A stretch of DNA of 58,531 nucleotides from Deltaproteobacteria bacterium (GTDB taxonomy: Bacteria; Desulfobacterota; Deferrisomatia; Deferrisomatales; JACRMM01): the NCBI GenBank assembly GCA_016214985.1, contig JACRMM010000009.1, positions 1 to 58,531 on the forward strand, read 5' to 3'. Both the position numbers and the translations under genes were made by a program. The notes below the pieces were generated by a model, which saw only the letters and a program-made list of their open reading frames with translations, searched no databases and was not told the DNA's origin. The stretch's first letter is position 1; the number at the start of each line of letters is the position of its first letter. Positions 24,272 through 34,315 of this stretch are shown in pieces.

Positions 24272-25779
24272 TGGAAACGGCGTCCCTGGTCCCCGGTCGT
24301 CGATCCCCCGTTCTCGGCGTCCCGGCCGTGCTCCTCGCAGCCGCCCTGGCCGCGGGTTGCACGGCGGTAGGTCGTACCTACGTCAAACCCGCCCTGGAGG
24401 CCCCGGCGTCCTGGACCTCAACGCCGGAACACACCGCCTCCGGCGGTGCACCGGACCTGGCGACCTGGTGGAAGGCATTCGGCGACCCGACCCTCGACGC
24501 CCTCATCGACCGGGCCGCGGCCGCGAACCTGGACCTTCGCGTGGCCCAGGCGCGAGTCCGAGAGGCCCGCGCGCTCCGGGGAATCTCGGCGGCCGCGCAG
24601 TGGCCGAAGGTGGACGCAGGCGCTACGGCGCAGCGCCTGCGGGATAACCTGCCACCGGCTCCCCCCGACGGCATCGTGACGCCTTACTACCAGGCGGGCT
24701 TCGACGCGGCCTGGGAGCTCGACCTCTTCGGTGGCGTCCGGCGCGGGGTGGAAGCGGCCGATGCGGACCTCGGCGCTACCGTGGAGGAGGGCCGCGGGGT
24801 GCTGGTCACGGTCCTGGCCGAGGTGGCGCGAAACTACGTGGAGGCGCGCGGCCTCCAGCGCCAGCTCGCCGTGGCGCGCGAAACCGCCGGCGCGCAGCGC
24901 GAGACCGTGCGGGTGACCCGCGCGCGCCTCGAGGCCGGCCTCTCCAGTGAGTTCGACGCCACGCGCGCCGAGGCCCAGCTCGCCGCCTTCGACGCCCAGA
25001 TCCCGGCCCTGGACTCATCGCTCCAGCGGGCCCTGCACCGGCTGGCCGTTCTCCTCGGCCAGGAGCCCGGAGCGCTGACCGCGTCGCTCTCGACGCCGGG
25101 CCCGATCCCGGCACCGCCCCCCGGCGTCCAGGTGGGGCTGCCCTCGGATCTGCTCCTGCGTCGGCCCGACGTACGCCGAGCCGAGCGAGACCTCGCGGCA
25201 GCCACCGCGCGGATCGGCGTCGCCGAGGCGGACCTCTTCCCTCGCCTCTCCCTGACCGGCTCCTTCGGGTTCCAGAGCGGCACCTTCGAGGAGTTCTCGG
25301 CATGGTCGAGCCGGATCTGGTCGTTCGGGCCGGCAGTGCGCTGGCCACTCTTCGAAGGGGGACGGGTCCGGGCCAACATCCGCGTCCAGAACGCCCGCCA
25401 GGAGCAGGCGCTGCTTCGCTACGAGCGGGCGCTCCTGGCCGCCGTGGAGGACGTGGACAACGCGCTGGTGTCTTACGGCAACGAGGAGCGGCGGCGCCGC
25501 TCCCTGGCCGACGCCGTGGCCGCCAGCGGGCGGGCCCTGGCGACGGCCGACGCCCTTTACGGCGCGGGCCTCTCCGAGTACCTTCAGGTCCTGGACGCTC
25601 AGCGGTCGCTCCACGCCGCGCAGCTCCAGCTCGTCCAAAGCGAGACGTCCGTGGCCTCGAGCCTCGTCGGCCTCTACAAGGCGCTGGGAGGGGGATGGGC
25701 CACTCCGGAGGCGTCCGCGGGTCCGTCGGCGTCCGCGTCGCCGCGAGAGCCCAAGGGGCAGGAGAAGGCGAGACCGTGA
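24271..25779 (+). CDS. NodT-family outer membrane efflux lipoprotein (OMF)
   Basis: 502 aa. Signal peptide ending in the lipobox LAAGC (about 26-30), so the mature protein is probably lipid-anchored. Two TolC-like repeats follow, with WWKAFGDPTLDALIDRA, AAWELDLFGGVRRG, LSSEFDATRAEAQLA, LPSDLLLRRPDVRRAERDLAAATARIGVAEADLFPRLSLTGSFG and LQVLDAQRSLHAAQLQLVQ, all standard for NodT-type outer membrane factors. It completes the tripartite EmrA-EmrB-OMF pump. The Ser/Ala/Pro-rich C-terminal tail is probably disordered. Confidence 0.93.
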   Translation: METASLVPGRRSPVLGVPAVLLAAALAAGCTAVGRTYVKPALEAPASWTSTPEHTASGGAPDLATWWKAFGDPTLDALIDRAAAANLDLRVAQARVREARALRGISAAAQWPKVDAGATAQRLRDNLPPAPPDGIVTPYYQAGFDAAWELDLFGGVRRGVEAADADLGATVEEGRGVLVTVLAEVARNYVEARGLQRQLAVARETAGAQRETVRVTRARLEAGLSSEFDATRAEAQLAAFDAQIPALDSSLQRALHRLAVLLGQEPGALTASLSTPGPIPAPPPGVQVGLPSDLLLRRPDVRRAERDLAAATARIGVAEADLFPRLSLTGSFGFQSGTFEEFSAWSSRIWSFGPAVRWPLFEGGRVRANIRVQNARQEQALLRYERALLAAVEDVDNALVSYGNEERRRRSLADAVAASGRALATADALYGAGLSEYLQVLDAQRSLHAAQLQLVQSETSVASSLVGLYKALGGGWATPEASAGPSASASPREPKGQEKARP

Positions 25780-26420
25780 GCACCTCTGCTCCCGTCGTCG
25801 TGGCGATCTCCCGCGAGCTCGGGTGCGGCGGGTCCTACCTGGGCCGGCTCGTCGCCCAACGGCTGGGCTTCCGGTACCTGGACCGGGAGGTCCTCCGCCA
25901 GGCCGCCGAACACCTGGGGCTCGCCCTGGGAGAAGTCGAGGACCGGGCCGAGAGGCTCAGCCGAGGATGGGAGCAGATCGTCAAGTTCTTCGGCGCCGGC
26001 AGCCCCGAGTCGCCCTACGTGCCGCCGCCGATCCGCGTCGTCTTCGACGAGGAGCTCTTTCGGGTCGAGGCCGCGATCCTCCGGCGGGTCGCCCAGGAGC
26101 AGAGCTGCGTGATCGTCGGCAAGGGCGCCGCGCACCTGCTCGCCGGCCACCCGCGGCTGCTGCGGCTGTTCCTCCACGCCCCGGTCGAGTTTCGCGTCCG
26201 GCGGCTCCTGCAACTCTACGCCGTACTGGATCGGTCGGAGGCGGCGGCCCGGATCGAAGAGTCAGACGAGAATCGCCAGCGGTTCCACCGGTCTCTGCTC
26301 GATACCGACTGGACGGACGCCAGGGGCTACGACCTGTGCATCAACACGGGGTCCGTGGGTTTCATCGAGGCGCGAGAGCTGATCGTGACCCTCGTCGAGG
26401 CACTTCGCCGAGCGCGCTGA
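25776..26420 (+). CDS. Cytidylate kinase-like family protein
   Basis: 214 aa of the cytidylate-kinase-like group. The phosphate-binding loop region is VVVAISRELGCGGSYLGRLVA (family variant of the P-loop, SRExGsGG), followed by GFRYLDREVLRQAAEHLGL, an AILRRVAQEQSCVIVGKGAAHLLAG segment, and LHAPVEFRVRRLL...ESDENRQRFHRSLLDTDW. GTG 25776 overlaps the efflux channel stop (GTGA), an odd partnership: it is coupled to a drug efflux operon. True substrate is unknown; it is not the canonical cmk, which is usually near rpsA. Confidence 0.85.
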   Translation: MSTSAPVVVAISRELGCGGSYLGRLVAQRLGFRYLDREVLRQAAEHLGLALGEVEDRAERLSRGWEQIVKFFGAGSPESPYVPPPIRVVFDEELFRVEAAILRRVAQEQSCVIVGKGAAHLLAGHPRLLRLFLHAPVEFRVRRLLQLYAVLDRSEAAARIEESDENRQRFHRSLLDTDWTDARGYDLCINTGSVGFIEARELIVTLVEALRRAR

Positions 26421-26514
26421 CCACGGACGAGACAGCGCGTCCCGCCGGCCGTGAGCGCCCCCCCTGCTGGGGGCCGCAACGGGCGCCGGCGCTCCACAGG
26501 GAAAGGAATACGTA

Positions 26515-27036
26515 GTGCCCAACTCTCGACCCGGTCGTTCTCTCACGGCCGGGCTCTCCCGGTGGCTCCCGCCGCTCGCATGGATCGGCGTCATCTTCGG
26601 GCTCTCCACCGACGCCTTCTCGGCCGATCGCACCGGAGCTGTGCTGGAGCCGCTCTTGCGGTGGCTGCTTCCAGCGATCCGCCCGGCGCAGATCGCCCTG
26701 GCCCATGCCCTGGTCCGAAAAGGCGCACACGTCGCTGCCTACGCGACCCTCGCCCTGCTCGTCCGGCGGGCGGTGGGCGGTGGGACCCGCGGCGGCGTTC
26801 GCCAGACCCTCGCGACCCTGGCGATCGTGGGCGGCTGCGCCCTGCTCGACGAGCTCCACCAGTCCTTCACGCTTCACCGCACCGCGTCGCTCCGAGACAC
26901 CGGGATCGACCTGGTGGGGGGGTGCCTCGCCCTCGCCGTCACCGCCGCCTGGGGGAGACGGAGCCGCCCGGAGGCGGGCACCGCCCGCCTGCCCGGAGCC
27001 CGCAGCAAGAGACGCCGAGGCCGGCGGGCCGCCTGA
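26515..27036 (+). CDS. VanZ-like family membrane protein
   Basis: 173 aa, GTG start at 26515 behind GGAAAGGAAT. Hydrophobic segments at WLPPLAWIGVIFGLS, VAAYATLALLV, TLATLAIVGGCALLDELHQ and GIDLVGGCLALAVTAAW, with the family's conserved KGAHVAAYA and DELHQSFTLHRTASLRDTGIDLVGG. The C-terminus is basic. VanZ-type proteins are small membrane proteins of mostly unknown role. It may be read with the efflux operon (94-bp gap, containing a CCCCC/GGGGG hairpin without T-tract). Its stop is 10 bp from the convergent ntrX stop. Confidence 0.82.
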   Translation: MPNSRPGRSLTAGLSRWLPPLAWIGVIFGLSTDAFSADRTGAVLEPLLRWLLPAIRPAQIALAHALVRKGAHVAAYATLALLVRRAVGGGTRGGVRQTLATLAIVGGCALLDELHQSFTLHRTASLRDTGIDLVGGCLALAVTAAWGRRSRPEAGTARLPGARSKRRRGRRAA

Positions 27037-27046
27037 CCCCGGGGCC

Positions 27047-28413
<1,367 letters not shown>

Positions 28414-28417
<4 letters not shown>

Positions 28418-30639
28418 GCGCTCGCTCCAGCCAGGGGCAACTCCACGACAAAACGGGTTCCGCGGGGGTGGTTGTCGCTCGCCCGGATGTATCCCCGGTG
28501 GTCCTGCACGATGCTGCGGACGATGGCGAGGCCCAACCCCGTGCCGCCCTTCTTGGTGGAGAAGTACGGCTCGAAGAGGCGCTCGCGGGCCTCGGGGGAG
28601 AGGCCGGCCCCGTTGTCGGCCACCACCAGCCGCACCAACTGCGCCTGGGGGTCGTACTCGGTGTGGATCTCGATCTGCCGGTCGGCATCGTCACCGAGGG
28701 CGGCGACGGAGTTGTCGAGCAGGTTCACCAGGGCCCTCTTGACCTGCTCGGCGTCGACCTCGACAGTGGGCACGAAGGCGTCCAGGCGGACCTCAAAGCG
28801 GATCTCGGGGTGGGCCGGGCGATAGAAGTCCGCCACTTCCCCCACGATCCGGTTGAGGTCGCCAGGCGCCGGCCGGGTCTCGGGCAGTTTGGCAAACCGG
28901 CTGAACTCGTTGACCAGCTGCTTGAGGCTCTCAACCTGGCCCACGATGGTCCGGGTCGCCTCGTCCAGGACGACACCGTCCTGCTCCTCGAGCAGCGACG
29001 CGTAGCGGCGCCGCAAGCGCTGCGCCGACAACTGGATCGGCGTGAGCGGGTTCTTGATCTCGTGGGCCATGCGGCGCGCCACCTCCTGCCACGCCTGGGC
29101 CCGCTGCGCCTTCAGGAGCTCCGTCAGATCGTCGAAGACGGCCACGGCCCCCAGGAGCTCCCCCCCCTCGTCGCGTAGAGAGGTCAGGTGCACCTTCACG
29201 CTGCGGCGCACGCCGCCCAGCGGCAGCAGCACTTGGCGCTGGATCGAGTCGTGGTGCGACGTCGCAAACTCCTCGAGCAGGGACGCGATCACCGGCTTGG
29301 CCTCGGGCGTCAGAATCTCTTGATAGGTCTTGCCGATCGCGCTCTCCGTGACCCCCATCATCTCTGCCGCGGCAGGGTTCAGGGTCGTCACCCGGCCCCG
29401 GCGGTCGGTGCTGACAACTCCGGCGGTGACGCGCCCGAGCACGATCTCCATGTAACGGCGCCGGCTTTCCAGCTCGTCGTTGGCCGAGCGCAGCGTTCCC
29501 TGGGCCTCCTTGACCTGGGCTTCGCTGGCCTTGAGGTCGCGGGTCATCTGGTTGAACGACGCCACCAGCGTGCCGACCTCGTCGCGGGACGTCACCTCCA
29601 GCTGGAAATCCAGGTCGCCCTCCGCCACCCGCTGGGTCGCCTCGGCAAGGGCCTGGATCGGGCCGGTGATCCCCCGAGCCAGGTAGAACCCGATCCAGGT
29701 CGCGGCAAAGACGATCAGGAGCGCCACCATCAGGAGCGGCAGGATGTAGCTCGCCTTGATCGGCGACTTGAGCACCTCCAGTTGCCGATACTCCTCGAAG
29801 CCAGCGGTGATCTCCTGGAGCCGGTCCAGGACACGGCCCGGGATGAAGGCGTCGACGACGACCGCGCCCCACACCTTCCCGGTCCTCGGGTCAACGACCG
29901 GGGCCGCACCCCGCAGGAAGTCCCCGGCCCGCGACGGCGCAACGCCCGAGTACTCCTTGCCCTCCAGGGCCTGCTCGACCTCGGGCGCCCGGGAGGTGGC
30001 GATCTCCGGCACCGGAAGCTTCGGGTTGGCCACGACCCGGACCACCTCGCCTCCGGCCGAATACACCGCGATGGCGCCCAGCTGGTTCTCGACCGCTCGG
30101 GCGAGCAGCAACGACTCGAACCCGCCCAGCTCCCGGTCCAGGCCGTGGCGGGGCAACGTCTCGGCGACCTGTCGCGCGTAATGGAGCACGCGCTGTTCTT
30201 CCCCCCGGTAATAGGTTCGGGCGACCTCCAGCGACTGTCGCAGGGCACCCTCGACCCGCGTGCTGAACCAACTATCGATGCTGCGCGCGAGAAACCCCGC
30301 GCTCGCGAGGTAGAGCAGGGCCGTGGGGATCACCGTCATGGCCACGAACGCCAGGACGAGCTTCGTTTTCAGGCGCGCGCCCAGCACGCCGCGGCGCCGC
30401 TCGAAGGCGAGCTTGACAAGGTTGCGCAGCGTCAGGAAGAGCAGGAGCAGGAGCAGCAGGATGTTGAAGTTGACCAGGCCGAAGACGACCAGGGTCTCCA
30501 TCACCCCGCCGCCCTTCGTCATCCGGAACAGACGCCCCTGAACCAGGGCGAGGCCGACCCAGGTCACGAGAACCGCGCCTGCGAGGCCGGCCGCCAGGGC
30601 GAGCCGACGACGGCGCCGTTGCCGGGACTCCGAGGTCAT
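28414..30639 (-). CDS. NtrY-like membrane sensor histidine kinase
   Basis: 741 aa. Several N-terminal hydrophobic segments (RLALAAGLAGAVLVTWVGLAL; GLVNFNILLLLLLLFLTLRN; TKLVLAFVAMTVIPTALLYLAS) and a periplasmic sensor part end at the segment SYILPLLMVALLIVFAATWIGF. HAMP (ARGITGPIQALAEATQRVAEGDL), PAS (RYMEIVLGRVTAGVVSTDRRGRV), HisKA (RMAHEIKNPLTPIQLSAQRL, phospho-His) and HATPase (NLLDNSVAAL, VADNGAGLS, GGTGLGLAI) follow, the NtrY arrangement. Start ATG 30639 forms ATGA with the stop of the DUF4390 gene. The same-frame extension further upstream is antisense-like and not used. Confidence 0.92.
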
Positions 30640-31217
30640 GGCAGCGCGTCCGCGTTCCGGGGCAGCTCCAGCACGTACCAGTCCGTGTCCACATCCCAGT
30701 AGGAGACGAAGGCGAACAGGTAGTGGAGTTGGAAGGGAAGCCGGAACTTCTGGAGCTGTGCCTTGATCTTCAGCAGCAGCGGCCCCGAACGTCCGGCTCC
30801 ATCGGGCACGATCAGGCGCGCGCCGTCGACGTGGGTCATGATCTCCTGGGCCTCGGTCAACGATCCCACATCGCGCGGGTCGGCCCCGTACCCGGAGGAT
30901 ACGACGTAGCGGTTCTTGAGGTTGTCCTTGACGAGCGTCCGATCGAGCGTGACCGCGGACACGAGCTGATCGGCCAGCACGTCCCGTGGGCGAACGACGC
31001 GCAGCGAGTAGGTGAACCGAATCGGAAGACCGCTGTCGAGGATGTCCAAGAGCCGGCTGTCGAACGCATTCTGCACCCGAAAGCTCACGAGAAGCTCCGA
31101 CCGCCCGCCGTGCCGGAGGGACACCGCATCGATGTACGCGTGGCCGACACGCCCCCAGGCGGGCAGCGCGGCGGCCACCAACGCGAGGATCGGCAGGCAG
31201 TACCGCAACAGGGACAT
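30636..31217 (-). CDS. DUF4390 domain-containing exported protein
   Basis: 193 aa with a signal peptide (SLLRYCLPILALVAAALPAWG, cleavage probably after AWG). The mature part (VSLRHGGRSELLVSFRVQNAF, LDSGLPIRFTYSLRVVR, YWDVDTDWYVLELP) matches the DUF4390 family, periplasmic proteins commonly encoded just before NtrY-type kinases. It probably supplies or modulates the signal for the kinase (inference from context). First gene of the DUF4390-ntrY-ntrX operon, with a promoter candidate at 31269-31298. Confidence 0.85.
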   Translation of the reverse strand: MSLLRYCLPILALVAAALPAWGRVGHAYIDAVSLRHGGRSELLVSFRVQNAFDSRLLDILDSGLPIRFTYSLRVVRPRDVLADQLVSAVTLDRTLVKDNLKNRYVVSSGYGADPRDVGSLTEAQEIMTHVDGARLIVPDGAGRSGPLLLKIKAQLQKFRLPFQLHYLFAFVSYWDVDTDWYVLELPRNADALP

Positions 31218-31268
31218 GGCGTTCCCGGGGTCGAGGAGCGGTGACGCGATGCTCCGAGGGAAAGCGGC

Positions 31269-31298
31269 ATTGTAGAGGAGGCCCGATCAGGGGCGCAA
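31269..31298 (-). promoter_or_regulatory. Likely promoter of the DUF4390-ntrY-ntrX operon
   Basis: On the minus strand TTGCGC (31298-31293) and TACAAT (31274-31269), 18 bp apart, give a start near 31262 and a 45-base leader. Confidence 0.5.
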
Positions 31299-31380
31299 GA
31301 AAGGGCTTGGCCCGGCGGACCACGGGGAAGCGAGTGCGCCCCCGCCGTGGATTGCCCGCTGGCCTGCAGGACGCAACCAT

Positions 31381-31389
31381 TGCTAGACT
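31381..31389 (+). promoter_or_regulatory. Possible extended -10 for the permease gene
   Basis: TGCTAGACT carries a TGn-TAGACT extended -10; no convincing -35 precedes it. The permease ATG is at 31437. Confidence 0.3.
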
Positions 31390-31436
31390 GTGGGGCCGCA
31401 AGCCGAATCCGGGTGCCGGAGAGAAAGGGACGCTGC

Positions 31437-32390
31437 ATGCGAAGTGAGGTCTTCGCCATCCTGCAGGACGTGTGGACCGAGATCCTCGAGATCTGGCCCT
31501 ATTTTCTCTTCGGCGTAGCGCTGGAAGCGTGGATCCGAACCAAGAAGTGGCACGTCAAGATCCGCAAGACCCTGATCCGGTACGGCTACGCGGCAATCGC
31601 GGTCGCGACCCTGCTTGGGGTGATCAGCCCACTGTGCGCCTGCGGGATCCTGCCGCTGACCATCAGCCTCATCCTCGGGGGCCTGCCGCTCGCGCCGGCC
31701 ATGAGCCTCCTGGTCGCGTCACCCCTCATGAGCCCGGCCGGTTACCTCCTGGCGATCAAGAACCTGGGCCTGTCGACCGCCTCCGTGGAGGTGGCGGGGG
31801 GCCTGTTCATGGGTCTTTACGCCGGTACCCTCACGCACCTGCTGGAGACCCGGGGCTTCGACGTCAAGAACCTCTTTCGCAAGGCGCTGCCGGCTGGGGA
31901 TTTTCACGACCGCGACTACCCGGAGGAGGTACTGCGCTGCCACTGCAGCGAGATGTTCAGCAAGCGCGTCGAGGCCCGAACCGGGAACCGCGTCCTCGTG
32001 TTCCTGGCCAAGATGTGGGAGGGGGGCGAGAAGGTTGCCAAGTACGTCCTCCTCGGGCTTCTGGTCGCGGCCGTCGCCCGCCGGTACGTGCCCGATTGGA
32101 TCGACCCGCTCCTCACGTCGACCCAGCCGCTCGCGCTGCTGGGCCTCGCCCTCGCGATCGTGCCGCTGCACATCACCCAGATCACTGCCTCCACGATCCT
32201 CTTCGGGTTCAACAACGTGGCCGTCTCGCGGGCCGCACAGATGGTGCTGCTGGTCGGCGGCCCGGTAACCGCCCTGCCGGTCATGGGGGTCTTCCTCACG
32301 CTCTTCAAGCCTCGGGTGTTCCTGCTCTATCTCGGCATCTGCCTGTCGGGGACGATGCTCGTAGCGCTCGCCTACCAGCTCCTGGGCTGA
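31437..32390 (+). CDS. DUF318/ArsP-like permease
   Basis: 317 aa integral membrane protein. The motif SPLCACGILPL (about 62-72), with two Cys in a membrane segment, is typical of the DUF318 permease family that includes ArsP (organoarsenical efflux) and metal-associated permeases. A second repeat has ALAIVPLHITQITASTILFG. A cytoplasmic loop carries another Cys pair (EEVLRCHCSEMF). Hydrophobic segments are visible at YAAIAVATLLGVI, LTISLILGGLPLAPAMSLLVAS, VLLGLLVAAVA, ALLGLALAIVPLH and VFLLYLGICLSGTMLVAL. Substrate unknown; start chosen at ATG 31437 behind GAGAAAGGGA. Confidence 0.85.
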   Translation: MRSEVFAILQDVWTEILEIWPYFLFGVALEAWIRTKKWHVKIRKTLIRYGYAAIAVATLLGVISPLCACGILPLTISLILGGLPLAPAMSLLVASPLMSPAGYLLAIKNLGLSTASVEVAGGLFMGLYAGTLTHLLETRGFDVKNLFRKALPAGDFHDRDYPEEVLRCHCSEMFSKRVEARTGNRVLVFLAKMWEGGEKVAKYVLLGLLVAAVARRYVPDWIDPLLTSTQPLALLGLALAIVPLHITQITASTILFGFNNVAVSRAAQMVLLVGGPVTALPVMGVFLTLFKPRVFLLYLGICLSGTMLVALAYQLLG

Positions 32391-32407
32391 GAAAACAGCC
32401 AACTTTT
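32386..32407 (+). terminator. Weak possible terminator after the permease gene
   Basis: GGCTG (32386-32390) can pair with CAGCC (32397-32401) followed by AACTTTT. A 5-bp stem overlapping the stop codon is weak. Confidence 0.3.
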
Positions 32408-32410
32408 GCC

Positions 32411-32440
32411 TTTACAGCCAGGGGGGTGGGCTGCTAAAGT
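32411..32440 (+). promoter_or_regulatory. Likely promoter of the rimP-nusA-infB operon
   Basis: TTTACA (32411-32416) and TAAAGT (32435-32440) are 18 bp apart, placing the start near 32447, just upstream of the hairpin at 32464-32492. Confidence 0.5.
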
Positions 32441-32463
32441 CCCGTCTTTCCGTCGTTCTACTG

Positions 32464-32492
32464 AAAAGTGGGAATGAAAGCCCACTTTTTTT
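32464..32492 (+). terminator. Leader terminator hairpin of the rimP-nusA-infB operon
   Basis: AAAGTGGG (32465-32472) pairs with CCCACTTT (32481-32488) around an 8-base loop and is followed by a run of T. It ends 8 bp before ATG 32501, so no promoter can fit between and all rimP mRNA from upstream must pass it. This is the expected layout of a leader attenuator. Confidence 0.7.
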
Positions 32493-32500
32493 GTTTTGCC

Positions 32501-32977
32501 ATGGACATCCTCCTGACAAGCGCCACTCTCGAAAAGCTGCTGCGCCCGGTCGTGGAGGACATGGGCTTTGAGCTCGTGGATCTCCAGCTCCGCTCCGAGT
32601 CGGGGCGCTGGGTCCTGCGACTCCTGGTCGACCGCCCCGGCGGCATCACCCTCGACGAGTGCGCACGGGTGAGCCGCGAGGTCAGCCCACACTTGGAAGT
32701 GGCGGATCTCCTGCACGCCCGCTATGTCCTCGAGGTCTCCTCGCCCGGCATCAAGCGGCCGCTCAAGAGGGCCGAGGAGTTCGTACGGTTCGCCGGACAG
32801 CGCGTCGAGGTGTTTACGACCGAGCCCCTGGACGGCCAGAAGACGTTTCGGGGCACCAACCTCGGCCTCGACGAGGGTGGCAACCTCCTCCTGGATGAGG
32901 AGCCCGGGCACCGCAGGATCGTGATCCCGATCGCCGGTCTGCGGCGGGCAAACCTCGACCCGGAGTTGAAGTTTTGA
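32501..32977 (+). CDS. rimP: Ribosome maturation factor RimP
   Basis: 158 aa, full length. RimP assists late 30S subunit assembly. Family segments are LEKLLRPVVEDMGFELVDLQLRSESGRWVLRLLVDRPGGITLDECARVSREVSPHLEV and YVLEVSSPGIKRPLKRAEEFVRFAGQRVEV. ATG 32501 gives a family-like N-terminus but has no Shine-Dalgarno, its upstream being the T-tract of a hairpin. An in-frame ATG at 32474 (MKAHFFCFAM...) lies in the hairpin loop after GTGGGA and is an alternative start. Next gene nusA begins 19 bp downstream. Confidence 0.92.
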   Translation: MDILLTSATLEKLLRPVVEDMGFELVDLQLRSESGRWVLRLLVDRPGGITLDECARVSREVSPHLEVADLLHARYVLEVSSPGIKRPLKRAEEFVRFAGQRVEVFTTEPLDGQKTFRGTNLGLDEGGNLLLDEEPGHRRIVIPIAGLRRANLDPELKF

Positions 32978-32996
32978 TCGGACGACAAGCGAGACG

Positions 32997-34271
32997 ATGA
33001 TGAAAGAGCTCAATCGAATCTTGGACCAGGTGGTGCGAGAGAAGGGAATCGACCGGGAGATCCTGGTCGACGCCCTGGAGCAGGCCATGGTCACGGCGGC
33101 CCGCAAGAAGCTCGGCAACCGGAACCTCGAGGCGCAGTTCGACGAAGAGACCGGCCGGATCAACATCTTCGAGTACATGACGGTCGTCGAAGAGGTAACC
33201 GACTCCTATACCGAGATCGATCTGGAAGAGGCCCGCGAGAAGTACGATCCGGCGTGCGAGGTGGGTGACGAGCTCGGCGTCCCGGTAGAGCTCGGCGACC
33301 TCTCGCGCATCATCGCCCAGGTGGCCAAGCAGGTCATCATCCAGAAGGTCCGAGAGGCGGAGCGCGACATCATTTACAACGAGTTCATCGACCGTCGGGG
33401 CGAGATCATCAACGGCATCGTTCAGCGGGTCGAGAAGGGCGACATCATCGTCAACCTCGGCCGCACCGACGCCGTACTGCCCCACGGCGAGCAGGTCCGC
33501 AGCGAGAACTACCGTCAGGGCGACCGGATCCGGGCGCTCCTGCTGAAGGTCCAGAAGGAGTCGAAGGGACCGCAGCTCATCCTCTCGCGCACGCATCCGG
33601 AGTTCCTGCGCAAGCTCTTCGACATCGAGGTCCCTGAAGTTCGAGAAGGCGTCATCGAGATCAAGGCGTGCGCCCGCGAGCCGGGCGAGCGTGCCAAGAT
33701 CGCCGTCGAGTCACACAACTCCGACGTTGACCCCGTGGGTGCCTGCGTCGGAGTGCGCGGTTCTCGGGTGCGCGGCGTCGTGCAGGAGCTCAAGGGCGAG
33801 CGGGTCGACATCGTCGTCTGGCACGACGACCCGGCGATCTACGCATCCAACGCGCTCTCCCCCGCCCAGATCTCCCGCGTGCTGATCGACGAGGAGCAGC
33901 ACGCGATGACCGTCATCGTGGCGGAGGATCAGCTAAGCCTCGCGATCGGCAAGCGCGGCCAGAACGTCAAGCTCGCGGCTCGCCTCATGGGCTGGCGCCT
34001 GGACATCATCAGCGAGGAAGAGAGCCGCAAGCGGGACGAAGAGAAGCGCAAGATGATGCGGCTGCCCGGCCTCGACCCGCTGAAGGTGGCGCGGCTCGTG
34101 CGGGGCAACGTTCACAAGCTGGAAGATCTGGCCAACTCACCCGCTTCCCTCGTGGCCGAAACCTTGGAGATCACCGAGGATGCCGCGAACGCACTGAAGG
34201 CGGCGGCGAAGCAGGCTTTCGAGGCCGAGGTCATCGCCGCTACCGACCCGGGTGTCGACGAGACCCCTTGA
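32997..34271 (+). CDS. nusA: Transcription termination/antitermination factor NusA
   Basis: 424 aa. NusA N-terminal RNA-polymerase-binding domain (ELNRILDQVVREKGIDREILVDALEQAM), S1 domain (GEIINGIVQRVEKGDIIVNLGRTDAVLPHGEQ), KH1/KH2 (VDPVGACVGVRGSRVRGVVQELKGERVDIV; VAEDQLSLAIGKRGQNVKLAARLMGWRLDI) and a short C-terminal helix-hairpin-helix-like part. It modulates pausing and hairpin-dependent termination. Start is one of two adjacent ATGs (32997, 33000). Because its own operon has a leader hairpin (32464-32492), feedback control of rimP-nusA-infB by NusA is plausible. Confidence 0.95.
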   Translation: MMKELNRILDQVVREKGIDREILVDALEQAMVTAARKKLGNRNLEAQFDEETGRINIFEYMTVVEEVTDSYTEIDLEEAREKYDPACEVGDELGVPVELGDLSRIIAQVAKQVIIQKVREAERDIIYNEFIDRRGEIINGIVQRVEKGDIIVNLGRTDAVLPHGEQVRSENYRQGDRIRALLLKVQKESKGPQLILSRTHPEFLRKLFDIEVPEVREGVIEIKACAREPGERAKIAVESHNSDVDPVGACVGVRGSRVRGVVQELKGERVDIVVWHDDPAIYASNALSPAQISRVLIDEEQHAMTVIVAEDQLSLAIGKRGQNVKLAARLMGWRLDIISEEESRKRDEEKRKMMRLPGLDPLKVARLVRGNVHKLEDLANSPASLVAETLEITEDAANALKAAAKQAFEAEVIAATDPGVDETP

Positions 34272-34315
34272 CCCTGGCTCCGACCCGGACCTGTCCACGT
34301 CGAGTATAGGTAGGC

